The position numbers and the translations under genes were made by a program. Below the pieces are notes generated by a model, which searched no databases, was not told the DNA's origin, and saw only the letters and a program-made list of their open reading frames with translations. A DNA stretch of 64,000 nt from Ezakiella coagulans (GTDB lineage Bacteria; Bacillota; Clostridia; Tissierellales; Peptoniphilaceae): assembly GCF_003096635.1 (NCBI RefSeq), contig NZ_QEKV01000009.1:1-64000 (forward strand). Direction: 5' to 3'. Positions 14,772 to 22,776 of this stretch are shown one piece after another; the stretch's first letter is position 1, and each line of letters opens with the position of its first letter.

Positions 14772-15191
14772 ATGGGTTTATTAATGAACACTGCAAACGA
14801 AGTCGCTGAAAAGGTTAAAGAAAATTTTAACGACACTGAAAACTATCTATTTGCACTAAAGTGTAATGACTTCAAAACCGGTTTATTCAAGTTATTATTG
14901 AGCAGATTATATTACACTATGGACGGTGCAAGATCTTTTATTTTATATTTTAGCGAAAAAGGCATCTATGAAAAGGAAATTTCTAATACCATGAACGGCA
15001 ATTTTGTGCTTATGCCTTGGAATGAAATCGGCGAATTTAATGTTGATTTGAAATCAAGAAAGGCTATAATTACATTATTTCACATCGGCAAGAAGGTGCT
15101 TTACGAGATTCCGTACACCGGCACTATGGCAAAAAGCAACAAAAATATGCTCGAAAAATTGCTTGGCAAAAATTTTAACCGAATCGATTAG
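14772..15191 (+). CDS. Hypothetical PH-like protein
   Basis: 139 residues, soluble. Strand-rich centre (SFILYFSEKGIYEKEI, FVLMPWNEIGEFNVD, KAIITLFHIGKKVLYEIPY) followed by a C-terminal helix, a pattern seen in bacterial pleckstrin-homology-like proteins. AAGGAGG is 8 bp upstream. It lies 11 bp after the regulator and 9 bp before the lipoprotein gene, so it belongs to the operon. The PH-like assignment is by pattern only. Confidence 0.6.
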   Translation: MGLLMNTANEVAEKVKENFNDTENYLFALKCNDFKTGLFKLLLSRLYYTMDGARSFILYFSEKGIYEKEISNTMNGNFVLMPWNEIGEFNVDLKSRKAIITLFHIGKKVLYEIPYTGTMAKSNKNMLEKLLGKNFNRID

Positions 15192-15200
15192 GAGGTTTAT

Positions 15201-15932
15201 ATGAAAAAATCTATTATATTGCTGATTGTTTTTTCTCTGCTTTTTGTGGCATGCAAAAGCCCGAGCGGCGAAAAAACTAACGAAAACAAAGTCGAAGACA
15301 AGGCGGCAACCGATGAATCAAAAAATGACGTAGCTGAAGATAAAGACACTAAAGATATCGACGAACAAAAAGATGAGGAAGAGCCGGAAGATGACAAAGA
15401 AAAAGTGAATCCTGAAGGTGATTACAAAATTACGATTGACGGCAATGAGTACGGAGCGGTGCACTCTCCCGACGGAAAACTTTTTAATATTGACGAGCTC
15501 AACAAAGCTTATGTAAAGTTTTGGAAAGAAGGCAAATACAAGGCCGACAAGGCTCTCGACTTCATCACCGACTATACAAAGAAAATCAGCGACGACGAAA
15601 TTCTCTACGGTGCATTCCCTGAAACGCAAGATTTTTATATGACTTACAATCAAATTTACAATATTAGTTATTATGCCGTGTTGTCCGGCGAAGACTTTTC
15701 GGAAGTTCAATACAAAAAACATTATCCAGGCGAAGCCAAAATTATTGACGGCAATCTTTACTTTGATATAAATTACCTGAAAAATATTTTCGCATTCAAA
15801 TATGAGCTCGACCCTATGAAAAAGGAAATTACAATCGACTCAAAAGGCGAATTTAATAATGAATTAAAGACAATCTACAACGACAACTACGACAGCATTG
15901 AAGACCTGTTCGAAGTGAATTTTGGAAAATAG
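15201..15932 (+). CDS. Lipoprotein with acidic linker and degenerate stalk-like tail
   Basis: 243 residues. A type II signal with lipobox LFVAC (Cys about 18), then a 50-residue acidic, repetitive linker (DKAATDESKNDVAED...), then a globular domain (about 75-243). The last part (DGNLYFDINYLKNIFAFKYELDPMKKEITIDS) resembles half of a stalk domain. Exported and lipid-anchored; ligand unknown. Last gene of the XRE-led unit, with a terminator 13 bp after the stop. Confidence 0.75.
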   Translation: MKKSIILLIVFSLLFVACKSPSGEKTNENKVEDKAATDESKNDVAEDKDTKDIDEQKDEEEPEDDKEKVNPEGDYKITIDGNEYGAVHSPDGKLFNIDELNKAYVKFWKEGKYKADKALDFITDYTKKISDDEILYGAFPETQDFYMTYNQIYNISYYAVLSGEDFSEVQYKKHYPGEAKIIDGNLYFDINYLKNIFAFKYELDPMKKEITIDSKGEFNNELKTIYNDNYDSIEDLFEVNFGK

Positions 15933-15944
15933 TTTTTGGCACAC

Positions 15945-15980
15945 AAAAAGCTCCCACACAACGTGAGAGCTTATTTTTTA
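15945..15980. terminator. Bidirectional terminator between convergent genes
   Basis: AAGCTC pairs with GAGCTT around an inner CAC/GTG, with Ts on the plus strand and an AAAAA tract on the other side serving the minus-strand PII-like gene. Confidence 0.75.
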
Positions 15981-15984
15981 ATCT

Positions 15985-16323
15985 TTATTTTGTCCAGCCC
16001 ACTACTCTGTCGACCGGCATGACAAACATCAGTCCGACGCCCGGTTTACTCATGTCGCCGAGTATGTCTTCGACCGCGGCGATTGCGTCGTTTAAAACTT
16101 CTTCGTCTTTAACAACCGAGAAAATGACTTTGTTGAACGGTCTGTTGTTGTCGAGTACCGTTCTTAAAAATCCGCCAAACATTGGCAAGTTCGATTCACT
16201 GAGCGCCGATCCCATGCCCTGCGAGTCGACAACTGTCGCCCCTTTGATGCCGACTTTTACATATGCTTCGAGCACGTCATTTAATTTTTCCGTTTTATTT
16301 AATATCAAAAACAATGCTTTCAT
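15985..16323 (-). CDS. PII-like signalling protein
   Basis: 112 residues with a PII-type ferredoxin-like fold: start MKALFLILNKTEKLNDVLEA, then VKVGIKGATVVDSQGMGS (PII has GVKG-T-V--V-GFG here), and a C-terminal GLMFVMPVDRVVGW equivalent to PII IFVLPVEEVIRI. The T-loop region is short and lacks the usual uridylylated tyrosine context. The ATG overlaps the antiporter stop by one base, so the two are translationally coupled. I infer that it senses a nucleotide and gates the antiporter, as PII-like partners of transporters do. Confidence 0.72.
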   Translation of the reverse strand: MKALFLILNKTEKLNDVLEAYVKVGIKGATVVDSQGMGSALSESNLPMFGGFLRTVLDNNRPFNKVIFSVVKDEEVLNDAIAAVEDILGDMSKPGVGLMFVMPVDRVVGWTK

Positions 16324-17519
16324 TACTTATCCGACTCCTTTATCGCGTCAAGACCGTTCACTTCCCCGGCCTTTGTTATAGAAATTTTTGCAAGTATCGG
16401 TCCTGAGATTTCAAAAACCAATACCGAGAATAGTATAACTGTGATTATTTCTTTACTGTACATTGGAAGCTCCCGTGCAACTATCATAGAGAGTCCGATT
16501 GAGATTCCACCTTGTGGAAGGAGTGCAAGTCCAAGCCACTTCACAATTGTCTCCTCTGCTTTTACCATTTTCGCTCCGAGAGTTGCTCCTGCAATTTTCC
16601 CTGCCGCTCTTGAGAACGCATACACAATTCCGAGTCCGCCGATTGATGCTAAGACCGACAAGTCGAGGCTCGCCCCCGCAAATGTGAAGAACAAAAGGTT
16701 GATCGGCGGTGCAAAATCGTTTATAGTTTCAAACACTCTGCCTGCTCTGTTGTTTAAATTTACAAGCGTCGCACCGACCATCATGTTACTTAGAAGCGGC
16801 GAAAGTCCGAAATGGTTCGCAGCTCCGGTCGACACAAGAATCGTGAGTATTATAACACAGAGCATGTCCTCTTTGTTTTTCAGTTTTTTCACGATATATG
16901 TGAATACAACTCCAATTACCGCGCCTAGTGCTATCGAAAGTATTATTTCCTTCGCCGGGTCAAATATCATTGCAAAAATCGAAACGTCGCCCGCACCTAT
17001 TGAAAGTTTCGCAAGGCTGAGTGCGATTCCAAACGCCATAATTCCCAATACATCGTCGAGTGCCGCAACCGGAAGTATCGTCTTTGTAAGCGGTCCGTAT
17101 GCTCTGTATTGTCTTATTACCATGACTGTTCCGGCAGGTGCTGTCGCCGCCGACATCGATGCAATGATGATTGAAAACACAAAAGATTGATTTAGTAAAA
17201 AATACATCGCACTAAAAACGACGAGCAAAACTCCGACAACTTCCATTATTGTTATAACGAAAATATCTTTTCCGAGCTTTTTCAAGTCTTCAAGAAAAAA
17301 TTCCCCACCGATTGCAAATGCAATTATGCCGAGTGCAAATTCATTTACAAATGAAATAATCGGTGCCGCTTCAGACGTGACAAGATTAAAAAATGATGGA
17401 CCCAAAAGAAGACCCATCACGATGTAGCCTGTAACGTTCGGCAAATTCAAACGTCGAGCTATCTTTGCACCGATGACACCGAATAAAATTACAATACTGA
17501 TTTTTAAAAATATGTTCAA
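16323..17519 (-). CDS. CPA-family cation/proton antiporter
   Basis: 398 residues, about 12 membrane helices. The Na+/H+ exchanger fold is shown by NLPNVTGYIVMGLLLGPSFF near the start, the paired-helix VAALDDVLGIMAFG (Asp-Asp pair) and LLPQGGISIGLSMIVA near the end. No TrkA-N domain, unlike full KefB/KefC. An ATG seven codons upstream exists, but AGGAGGGG (17533-17526) is positioned for TTG at 17519, giving MNIFLKISIVILF. It exchanges Na+ or K+ for protons across the membrane. The specificity is not readable. Confidence 0.85.
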   Translation of the reverse strand: MNIFLKISIVILFGVIGAKIARRLNLPNVTGYIVMGLLLGPSFFNLVTSEAAPIISFVNEFALGIIAFAIGGEFFLEDLKKLGKDIFVITIMEVVGVLLVVFSAMYFLLNQSFVFSIIIASMSAATAPAGTVMVIRQYRAYGPLTKTILPVAALDDVLGIMAFGIALSLAKLSIGAGDVSIFAMIFDPAKEIILSIALGAVIGVVFTYIVKKLKNKEDMLCVIILTILVSTGAANHFGLSPLLSNMMVGATLVNLNNRAGRVFETINDFAPPINLLFFTFAGASLDLSVLASIGGLGIVYAFSRAAGKIAGATLGAKMVKAEETIVKWLGLALLPQGGISIGLSMIVARELPMYSKEIITVILFSVLVFEISGPILAKISITKAGEVNGLDAIKESDK

Positions 17520-17558
17520 TATACCCCTCCTACCACCCAAAATTTATTACCTGAATAT

Positions 17559-17587
17559 AGTATAGCAGATAAAAGCGAAAAAGTCAA
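17559..17587 (-). promoter_or_regulatory. Promoter of the antiporter-PII operon
   Basis: On the minus strand TTGACT (17587-17582), a 17-bp spacer and TATACT (17564-17559). Confidence 0.75.
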
Positions 17588-17648
17588 TGTGAGTGCGCGT
17601 TCATTGCCTACTTATGGCTCTTGCACACAATGCTCTTGTCCTAAAATT

Positions 17649-17655
17649 GGGTATA
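17649..17655 (+). promoter_or_regulatory. GGGTATA motif before the EFR1 gene
   Basis: AATTGGGTATATAATATG. One of five TTGGGTATW sequences found just upstream of plus-strand genes in this window. Confidence 0.45.
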
Positions 17656-17687
17656 TAATATGAAAGAATAAAAATAAGGAGCTAATT

Positions 17688-18446
17688 ATGATTTTATATT
17701 TTTCAGGAACCGAAAACAGCGAATATATTGCGAATAATTTAAGAAAGATTTTGGTGGACGATGCAATCGACCTATTTCACTTCATAAAAAACGGCGAGAA
17801 GCAAACTTTTGAGTCTGAAAAACCTTTTGTGCTCGTTTGTCCGACTTACAGTTGGCGTGTGCCGAGATTTTTGTCGGAGTACTTACAAAAGTGCGAGTTT
17901 AAGGGAATGCGTGACATTTATGTCGTCATGAACTACGGCGACTCGTTTGGAAATGCGATAAAATATATTAAAGCAAACACAAAAAAACTCGGACTCAACT
18001 TCAAGGGTCTCTACGGGATAAAGATGCCAGAAAATTATTTGATGCTTTTTGAATTGGATTCCGATGAAACCAATCGAAAAATTGTCGAAGCGGCGAAAGC
18101 TGAAATCTTAAAGGCAGGCGAATATATTAAGAGCGGAAAAGAAATTCCTGAAAAAACAGTGAAATTGATTGGAAAAATTGAGTCCGGTCTTGTGAACAGC
18201 TTTTTCTTTAAATTCATCACAAAGGACAAAAAGTTTTACTACACCGACAAATGCATCAAGTGTGGCTTTTGTGCACAAGTGTGTGTATTAAATAACATCT
18301 CCTATAAAGACGGTCACCCCGTATGGAACGGAAACTGTACACACTGCTGTGCTTGCATTGCGAAATGTCCGGTAGGGGCGATTGAATATGGGAAGAAGAC
18401 GGTTAATAAAGAGAGATATTTACTCTCTAAAATCATTAGTAAGTAG
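17688..18446 (+). CDS. EFR1-family ferredoxin (flavodoxin plus two 4Fe-4S clusters)
   Basis: 252 residues. The N-terminal flavodoxin-like part starts ILYFSGTENSEYIANNL (FMN phosphate loop). The C-terminal part has two cluster motifs, CIKCGFCAQVC and CTHCCACIAKCPVGAIEYG, typical of bacterial ferredoxins. It is a cytoplasmic electron carrier for anaerobic redox reactions; the partner enzyme is not adjacent. AAGGAG precedes the ATG. Single-gene unit followed by the palindrome cluster. Confidence 0.85.
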   Translation: MILYFSGTENSEYIANNLRKILVDDAIDLFHFIKNGEKQTFESEKPFVLVCPTYSWRVPRFLSEYLQKCEFKGMRDIYVVMNYGDSFGNAIKYIKANTKKLGLNFKGLYGIKMPENYLMLFELDSDETNRKIVEAAKAEILKAGEYIKSGKEIPEKTVKLIGKIESGLVNSFFFKFITKDKKFYYTDKCIKCGFCAQVCVLNNISYKDGHPVWNGNCTHCCACIAKCPVGAIEYGKKTVNKERYLLSKIISK

Positions 18447-18451
18447 TTTTT

Positions 18452-18577
18452 ATTTGCGTGATATTTTGCGACCTGCTTGCAAACTTCAATTATTTGATTG
18501 CTCGGAGTGCAAATGAGCACACCTGTGCAATCAAAAATTGAGTTTACGGCGCATCTCATCAAAATATCATCGCAAAT
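18452..18577. repeat. Palindromic intergenic element, copy 1
   Basis: 126 bp bounded by ATTTGCG (18452) and CGCAAAT (18577). Nested pairings are TGATATTTTG with CAAAATATCA and TTTGATTGC with GCAATCAAA. It contains no coding frame of note. The right end carries the family signature CTCATCAAAATATCATCGC. Confidence 0.75.
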
Positions 18578-18689
18578 TTAGGTGATGGTTGAGTTTGGAT
18601 GAAATATCTTATGGCTATAGATGTATTGTACGTCTCGCTCCTAAAATATTTCATCTAAGTGTTTCTCATCGAAAATTCCTTGCAAATTT
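18574..18689. repeat. Palindromic intergenic element, copy 2
   Basis: About 116 bp sharing its left tip with copy 1. GATGAAATATCTTA pairs with TAAAATATTTCATC. Positions 18628-18658 are identical over 31 bp to 47019-47049 in copy 4, and the right end CTCATCGAAAATTCCTTGC fits the family signature. Confidence 0.75.
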
Positions 18690-18719
18690 GATTATTTATT
18701 GATGAGAAATGTGTTTAAT

Positions 18720-18831
18720 ATTTGCAATAAACGGTTGATTCCGTGTTTTTGTCGCTGCGACATATTTTGCAATATGCCTCACTCCGAAAACACTCCATAC
18801 AACCGTTTCTCATCAAATTATCATCGCAAAT
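18720..18831. repeat. Palindromic intergenic element, copy 3
   Basis: 112 bp, ATTTGC to GCAAAT. AAACGGTTG pairs with CAACCGTTT, and GTGTTTT with AAAACAC further in. The right end is CTCATCAAATTATCATCGC. Confidence 0.75.
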
Positions 18832-18991
18832 ACGGCGGGGGTTGTGCAGAATTTTTAAATAAAAGATGCATGGGAAACACACAATGATGGTGAATTTATA
18901 AATCGTAAATGTTTTATACGACGTAAATATGACAATGTGAAAATATTTTAATGTATGTGTTTTATTGTTGTATGAGATGACATTGCTTGTA

Positions 18992-19013
18992 GCGTCGGGT
19001 CACATCCCGACGC
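18992..19013. repeat. Perfect 8-bp GC-rich hairpin
   Basis: GCGTCGGG-N6-CCCGACGC. No T run, so not a terminator. Confidence 0.6.
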
Positions 19014-19078
19014 ATGAGATATAGATAAACACACATGTACAAGATATTTCATTGTATAAATTTTCAACACCGCCCGTA

Positions 19079-19156
19079 GCGGCGACCAGTTTTTTTATCC
19101 ATCGAACAGAAATCTTTGATTTCGTCGTGAGATGAGATAAAAAGGTGTATCGCCGC
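19079..19156. repeat. Long imperfect hairpin
   Basis: GCGGCGA (19079-19085) pairs with TCGCCGC (19150-19156), with inner pairings such as TTTTTTATC/GATAAAAA and GAAATC/GATTTC. The 14-mer TGTATCGCCGCCAA at 19146-19159 recurs at 47092-47105. Confidence 0.6.
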
Positions 19157-19287
19157 CAAGAGGGAAAATGAATGGAGCAAATTTTTGAAAACACGCATTG
19201 CGAAAATTGGTTTGGGGTTTTTTGTTACTATATTTTATTAGCTCAGCGTTGTTGATGATGTTCCAAATTGTATAGGTCTGATATATG

Positions 19288-19334
19288 GCGGGAGGACATC
19301 GTTGTTCCTTACGTCACAACGTATGCCGTCCCGC
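19288..19334. repeat. Long imperfect GC-rich hairpin
   Basis: GCGGGA-GGACAT-CGTTGT pairs with ACAACG-ATG-CC-TCCCGC with two single-base bulges. No T run. Confidence 0.6.
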
Positions 19335-19416
19335 TACAACGCGTACATTTACATTTACAATTTTATATATAGAATAATTTTATGAATGTGAATATAATTA
19401 ATAAAAAGGAGAAAAT

Positions 19417-20037
19417 ATGCTTGATAAAAAAGGATTCGACATGTGGGCAGATGAATACGACATCGATGTCGAAATTTTAAACAATGAAAATTCATATCCG
19501 TTTGCCGGATACAAAAGTGTTCTTTCGAAAATTTTGGCGATCGTTTCAGAAAAAAATAAACCGACTGTTCTCGACATTGGATTCGGAACCGGAGTCCTCA
19601 CAAAAAAGCTCTACGAAAATGGCTGCACAATCTACGGTCAAGACTTTTCCGGAAAAATGGTTGAAATTGCAAAAGAAAAAATGCCGAATGCAAAACTTTT
19701 TGAAGGCGATTTTTCACACGGCTTAAATAAAGAATTGGAAAAAGAACAATACGACTTTATCGTCGCAACCTATTCCCTGCACCATCTCGATGACGATGCA
19801 AAAATAAATTTTTTAAATGGGCTCGTCTTGCGATTAAATGACGGCGGCAAAATTATTATCGGCGACGTTATGTTTGAAAATGAAAATGAACTTGAAAAAT
19901 GCAAAACTGATTTTCACGACTCATGGGATTACGACGAGATATATTTTGTAATTGACAAAATGAAAAAAGCTTTTCCGGATTTGGAATTTCAAAAAATCTC
20001 TTTTTGCTCCGGAGTTATAGTTATAAAAAAGAATTAA
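19417..20037 (+). CDS. Class I SAM-dependent methyltransferase
   Basis: 206 residues. Motif I VLDIGFGTGVLTKKL (about 51-65), acidic loop YGQDFSGKMVEIAKEKM, EGDFSHGL, then FIVATYSLHHLDDDAK and LNDGGKIIIGDV. AAAGGAGAA precedes the ATG. An acetyltransferase follows 10 bp downstream, so both probably modify small molecules from one transcript. The substrate is unknown. Confidence 0.82.
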   Translation: MLDKKGFDMWADEYDIDVEILNNENSYPFAGYKSVLSKILAIVSEKNKPTVLDIGFGTGVLTKKLYENGCTIYGQDFSGKMVEIAKEKMPNAKLFEGDFSHGLNKELEKEQYDFIVATYSLHHLDDDAKINFLNGLVLRLNDGGKIIIGDVMFENENELEKCKTDFHDSWDYDEIYFVIDKMKKAFPDLEFQKISFCSGVIVIKKN

Positions 20038-20047
20038 AGGTGACAAA

Positions 20048-20560
20048 ATGTATCTAATAAAAAATGACACAATTGCCCTTGTGCCGTACACGCCGGACGA
20101 TGCTCCGGATTTTTATAGATGTTGGAAAGACCTCGACACTCAAAAAGGCTACAACTACAAATTCGACGACAGCCTTTCGGATTTTGCGAAAATAGAAATT
20201 GAGAGATTTAAGTTTTGGGTGACTGTGCGCGACATAAAAACAAATGAAAAAGTCGGTGTTCTAAGACTTAGCCCCGACAAAATTGACCCTGACCTTGCAG
20301 TTTGGATTTTTCCTGAGTATAGAAATATGGGATACGGCAAAAATGGAATGTGCCTTGCCCTTGAGTACATTTTCGAAAATTTTTCATTTGAGGCAATCAC
20401 AGCCGGATGTTTTGAACGCAATAAATACAGCAAACAAATATTGGAGCGAATCGGATATAAACGCTTCCCCACTGCGGACACAATCGAAGTCGACTGCTTC
20501 ACGGGTGAAAAAATAAAAATGCTGATGTTTAAAATTGAGAAAAAGGAATTTATCAAATAA
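20048..20560 (+). CDS. GNAT-family N-acetyltransferase
   Basis: 170 residues of the RimJ/RimL-like type: acceptor part VPYTPDDAPDFYRCW, strand DLAVWIFPEYRNMGYGKNGM (acetyl-CoA loop, about 92-102) and CFERNKYSKQILERIGYKR. AAAGGTGA lies 8 bp before the ATG. Co-transcribed with the preceding methyltransferase gene. Target unknown. Confidence 0.8.
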   Translation: MYLIKNDTIALVPYTPDDAPDFYRCWKDLDTQKGYNYKFDDSLSDFAKIEIERFKFWVTVRDIKTNEKVGVLRLSPDKIDPDLAVWIFPEYRNMGYGKNGMCLALEYIFENFSFEAITAGCFERNKYSKQILERIGYKRFPTADTIEVDCFTGEKIKMLMFKIEKKEFIK

Positions 20561-20880
20561 AAAAATAAAAACTTAACGAGAAATCTATACTTATCTTTTT
20601 CTTAATATATTTATAAAAATGATACGTTCCATCAAACTTGTACAAAAAATATTTTTTTACACTGCTTGTACATTTTGCTCAACCCGTGCCAAACCGTATA
20701 TTTTTTTCTTGTTTGAATTTCCGAATTGTTGTACCTAAGCTTGTCGATTTTATATGATTTGATTATAAAATATGATTTTATTTTGCCCCTACATTTGTCA
20801 ACAGTTTTATAAACTATCCCTACTCGCATTTTTGATTGAGAAAATTTAATTTTGGGTATTAGTTTGTTAGGAGGTATTTT
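20561..20880. other. 320-bp AT-rich gap
   Basis: No convincing gene, terminator or RNA is seen. TTTTGGGTATT at 20851-20860 lies 27 bp before the next start codon and belongs to the recurring motif set. Confidence 0.5.
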
Positions 20881-21153
20881 ATGAACAAAGATAATAAAGT
20901 TATGTCAACTGTTTCAATTTTCCTCGGTATTCTCTCCATTTTATGGTATTTCGCCGAGGACACGAGATTTGTTCCGTTTGTGCTTGCTGCAATTGCACTT
21001 GTAGTTGCAATCATTGCATTCTTTAGCAGCAAAAACGAACTCAACACTCCGGCACTCGTAATCTCAATTGTGGGTATAGCACTTACAAGTGCGAGATTTA
21101 TCGGATGCGTCGCATGCGCAAGTTGCATAAATAACGGACTTGGCTCAATTTAG
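20881..21153 (+). CDS. Small three-helix membrane protein
   Basis: 90 residues with helices at about 8-24, 29-48 and 56-85, the last ending FIGCVACASCINNG. Resembles DUF4190-type small membrane proteins in layout, without a firm match. TAGGAGG is close to the ATG and a terminator follows. Function unknown. Confidence 0.65.
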   Translation: MNKDNKVMSTVSIFLGILSILWYFAEDTRFVPFVLAAIALVVAIIAFFSSKNELNTPALVISIVGIALTSARFIGCVACASCINNGLGSI

Positions 21154-21172
21154 ATCGTAATTAAATTTATGG

Positions 21173-21203
21173 AACCGAAATGAAAAAATTTCGGCTCTTT
21201 TTT
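21173..21203 (+). terminator. Intrinsic terminator
   Basis: CCGAAAT (21175-21181) pairs with ATTTCGG (21188-21194), then CTCTTTTTTT. Confidence 0.85.
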
Positions 21204-21250
21204 TGCAAAAATACGAAAAATTTGATATAATATTAAAAAGGTATTTATAT

Positions 21251-22036
21251 ATGAAGATAAAGACAAGTTCAAAACTAAATCTGTTTTTAAAAGTGATTTC
21301 AAAAAGAGATGATGGATATCATGATATAAAGACAATTATGAGCGAATTTGATTTCGGCGATGAAATTTTTATTTCAAAAAGTTCCACCGACAGCTTTAAT
21401 TCGAACATGGTTTCAACAGGTCCTAATCTTGTCGAGAAGGCACTTTTAAAGCTGCGTGAACATGTGAGTGTTCCAAGTGTTTCAATTGAGCTAAAAAAAA
21501 TGACCCCTATCGGTTCCGGTATGGGCACCGGTTCGTCCGATGCTGCCGAAACGTTAAAGGGCCTAAATGATTTTTTTAATTTAAAGCTCGATAGGACTAT
21601 GCTTTTAAAAATTGCCGCCGAAATCGGAATGGACGTTCCGTTTTTTATCGACGGAAAACTTGCACTCGCTACAAAGAGGGGTGACAAGCTTGAAGCTGTT
21701 GATGGTGTTTTTAAAAATGCACTTGTCGTGATGGATGAACCTGTTATTTCTAAAAATATTTATACTCTTTTGGAGCCATCTGATTTTGATTCAGACGAAC
21801 CGAACACACTTATTCTGCCCGTTTTGAGAAATTATCCGAAGGTGCGTGATTTTTATTATCACCTTCAAAACATCGATAAAAACTTCAGAATGAGCGGTGC
21901 CGGGGGAGCATTTTTCCTAATTGGTGAGAATGATTATTTAAACCAAGTGAAAAACAAGGTGTCTGCAAAGTTGAAGATGATTGTGGATATCCGAGTACCT
22001 GAGGTGGGTTATGACGACTTTATTTTTAGTTCTTAA
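21251..22036 (+). CDS. ispE: 4-(cytidine 5'-diphospho)-2-C-methyl-D-erythritol kinase
   Basis: 261 residues, a GHMP kinase: KTSSKLNLFLKVISKRDDGYHDI at the start is the IspE substrate loop, and PIGSGMGTGSSDAAETLKGLN (about 80-100) is the ATP loop; GAGGAFFLIG near 218 is the third GHMP motif. It phosphorylates CDP-methylerythritol in the MEP route to isoprenoid precursors. The loop usually reads GGGLGGGSSDAA, so this copy is somewhat diverged. An upstream in-frame ATG at 21203 lies inside the terminator; AAAAGG at 21236-21241 fits ATG 21251. The 3' end overlaps the next gene by 26 bp. Confidence 0.85.
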   Translation: MKIKTSSKLNLFLKVISKRDDGYHDIKTIMSEFDFGDEIFISKSSTDSFNSNMVSTGPNLVEKALLKLREHVSVPSVSIELKKMTPIGSGMGTGSSDAAETLKGLNDFFNLKLDRTMLLKIAAEIGMDVPFFIDGKLALATKRGDKLEAVDGVFKNALVVMDEPVISKNIYTLLEPSDFDSDEPNTLILPVLRNYPKVRDFYYHLQNIDKNFRMSGAGGAFFLIGENDYLNQVKNKVSAKLKMIVDIRVPEVGYDDFIFSS

Positions 22037-22697
22037 AATAATATTTGTCCTGTTTTATTTGGGTATTTTGTCGTATATGGCGAATTACTTTTTCAGGAAG
22101 TCCGGTTGGAGCAGGTTCTACTATCTTTTGGGCGTGCTATCCGTCATCGGCATAATAATCACGGGACAAGCATTTATTGTGAGAGCTTACAATTATTTTT
22201 CCCCAAATGAGGCTCTGCCTCTCATTCTTGGAATCAGCAGATCTTTGGTCGCACTTTTCTTTGTGATTGTGAATATCCTTAGTTATTATATGTATATTGC
22301 ATATTTCAATAAAAAGAGATATCAAAATCAACAAAATGTGGTCTGGATTTTGAGTGTACTGTCAATAATTTTAGTTGCACTTCCTCAAAACGACTACGCA
22401 AAAGATGTACCGGGACTTCTACTGCCGAGACTCAGAGTTATTCCGTCAGTCATCGCGGGACTTTATGTGTCACTCGTTCTTATGATTGACTCATACTACA
22501 AAACAAACGCGCATTTTCAGCACTACGCACTTTGCTTGTTTTTGCTGCAGCTCGTTCAAATCGTTAACAGCTACTTTTTAAAAGCAAAAGCGAAAACTGA
22601 ATTTATTTATTACGCACTGATTTGTATAATATTCATTGCTATGCTTACTATTTTTTATCGAGAATTATATAAGAAAAATGAGCTTGAACGATTCTAA
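22011..22697 (+). CDS. Seven-helix membrane protein of unknown function
   Basis: 228 residues with about seven membrane helices and short loops. The start at 22011 is chosen because GAGGTGGG sits just upstream; an earlier in-frame ATG (21981) would add a polar segment. It overlaps ispE by 26 bp, so it is translationally coupled. The 7-TM layout resembles sensor membrane domains, but there is no attached output domain. Confidence 0.65.
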   Translation: MTTLFLVLKIIFVLFYLGILSYMANYFFRKSGWSRFYYLLGVLSVIGIIITGQAFIVRAYNYFSPNEALPLILGISRSLVALFFVIVNILSYYMYIAYFNKKRYQNQQNVVWILSVLSIILVALPQNDYAKDVPGLLLPRLRVIPSVIAGLYVSLVLMIDSYYKTNAHFQHYALCLFLLQLVQIVNSYFLKAKAKTEFIYYALICIIFIAMLTIFYRELYKKNELERF

Positions 22698-22750
22698 AGC
22701 AGGATACTTTTCCACCCGAAGAGAAATTGGCCGGATTGTCCTGCTATTTT
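22698..22750 (+). terminator. Intrinsic terminator
   Basis: AGCAGGA (22698-22704) pairs with TCCTGCT (22739-22745) around an inner imperfect stem, then ATTTTTG. It closes the ispE operon. Confidence 0.75.
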
Positions 22751-22776
22751 TGTCTTAATTTTTATTGGAGGTTTAT

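Noticed and set aside
16441-17190. 249-codon plus-strand frame opposite the antiporter
   Set aside because: It is the antisense shadow of a clear membrane transporter gene; its product has no recognisable pattern.
18452-18831. Closely spaced repeats considered as a CRISPR array
   Set aside because: Units are long, imperfect, palindromic and of unequal length, with no uniform direct repeats or spacers and no cas genes.
18699-18887. 62-codon open frame in the palindrome cluster
   Set aside because: It runs through the pairing arms of copy 3, has no ribosome site, and the protein is not conserved-looking.
18992-19013. GCGTCGGG/CCCGACGC hairpin as a terminator
   Set aside because: No T run on either strand and no gene ends nearby.
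20632-20829. 65-codon minus-strand frame in the AT-rich gap
   Set aside because: No ribosome site or promoter, low-complexity lysine-rich product; likely chance.
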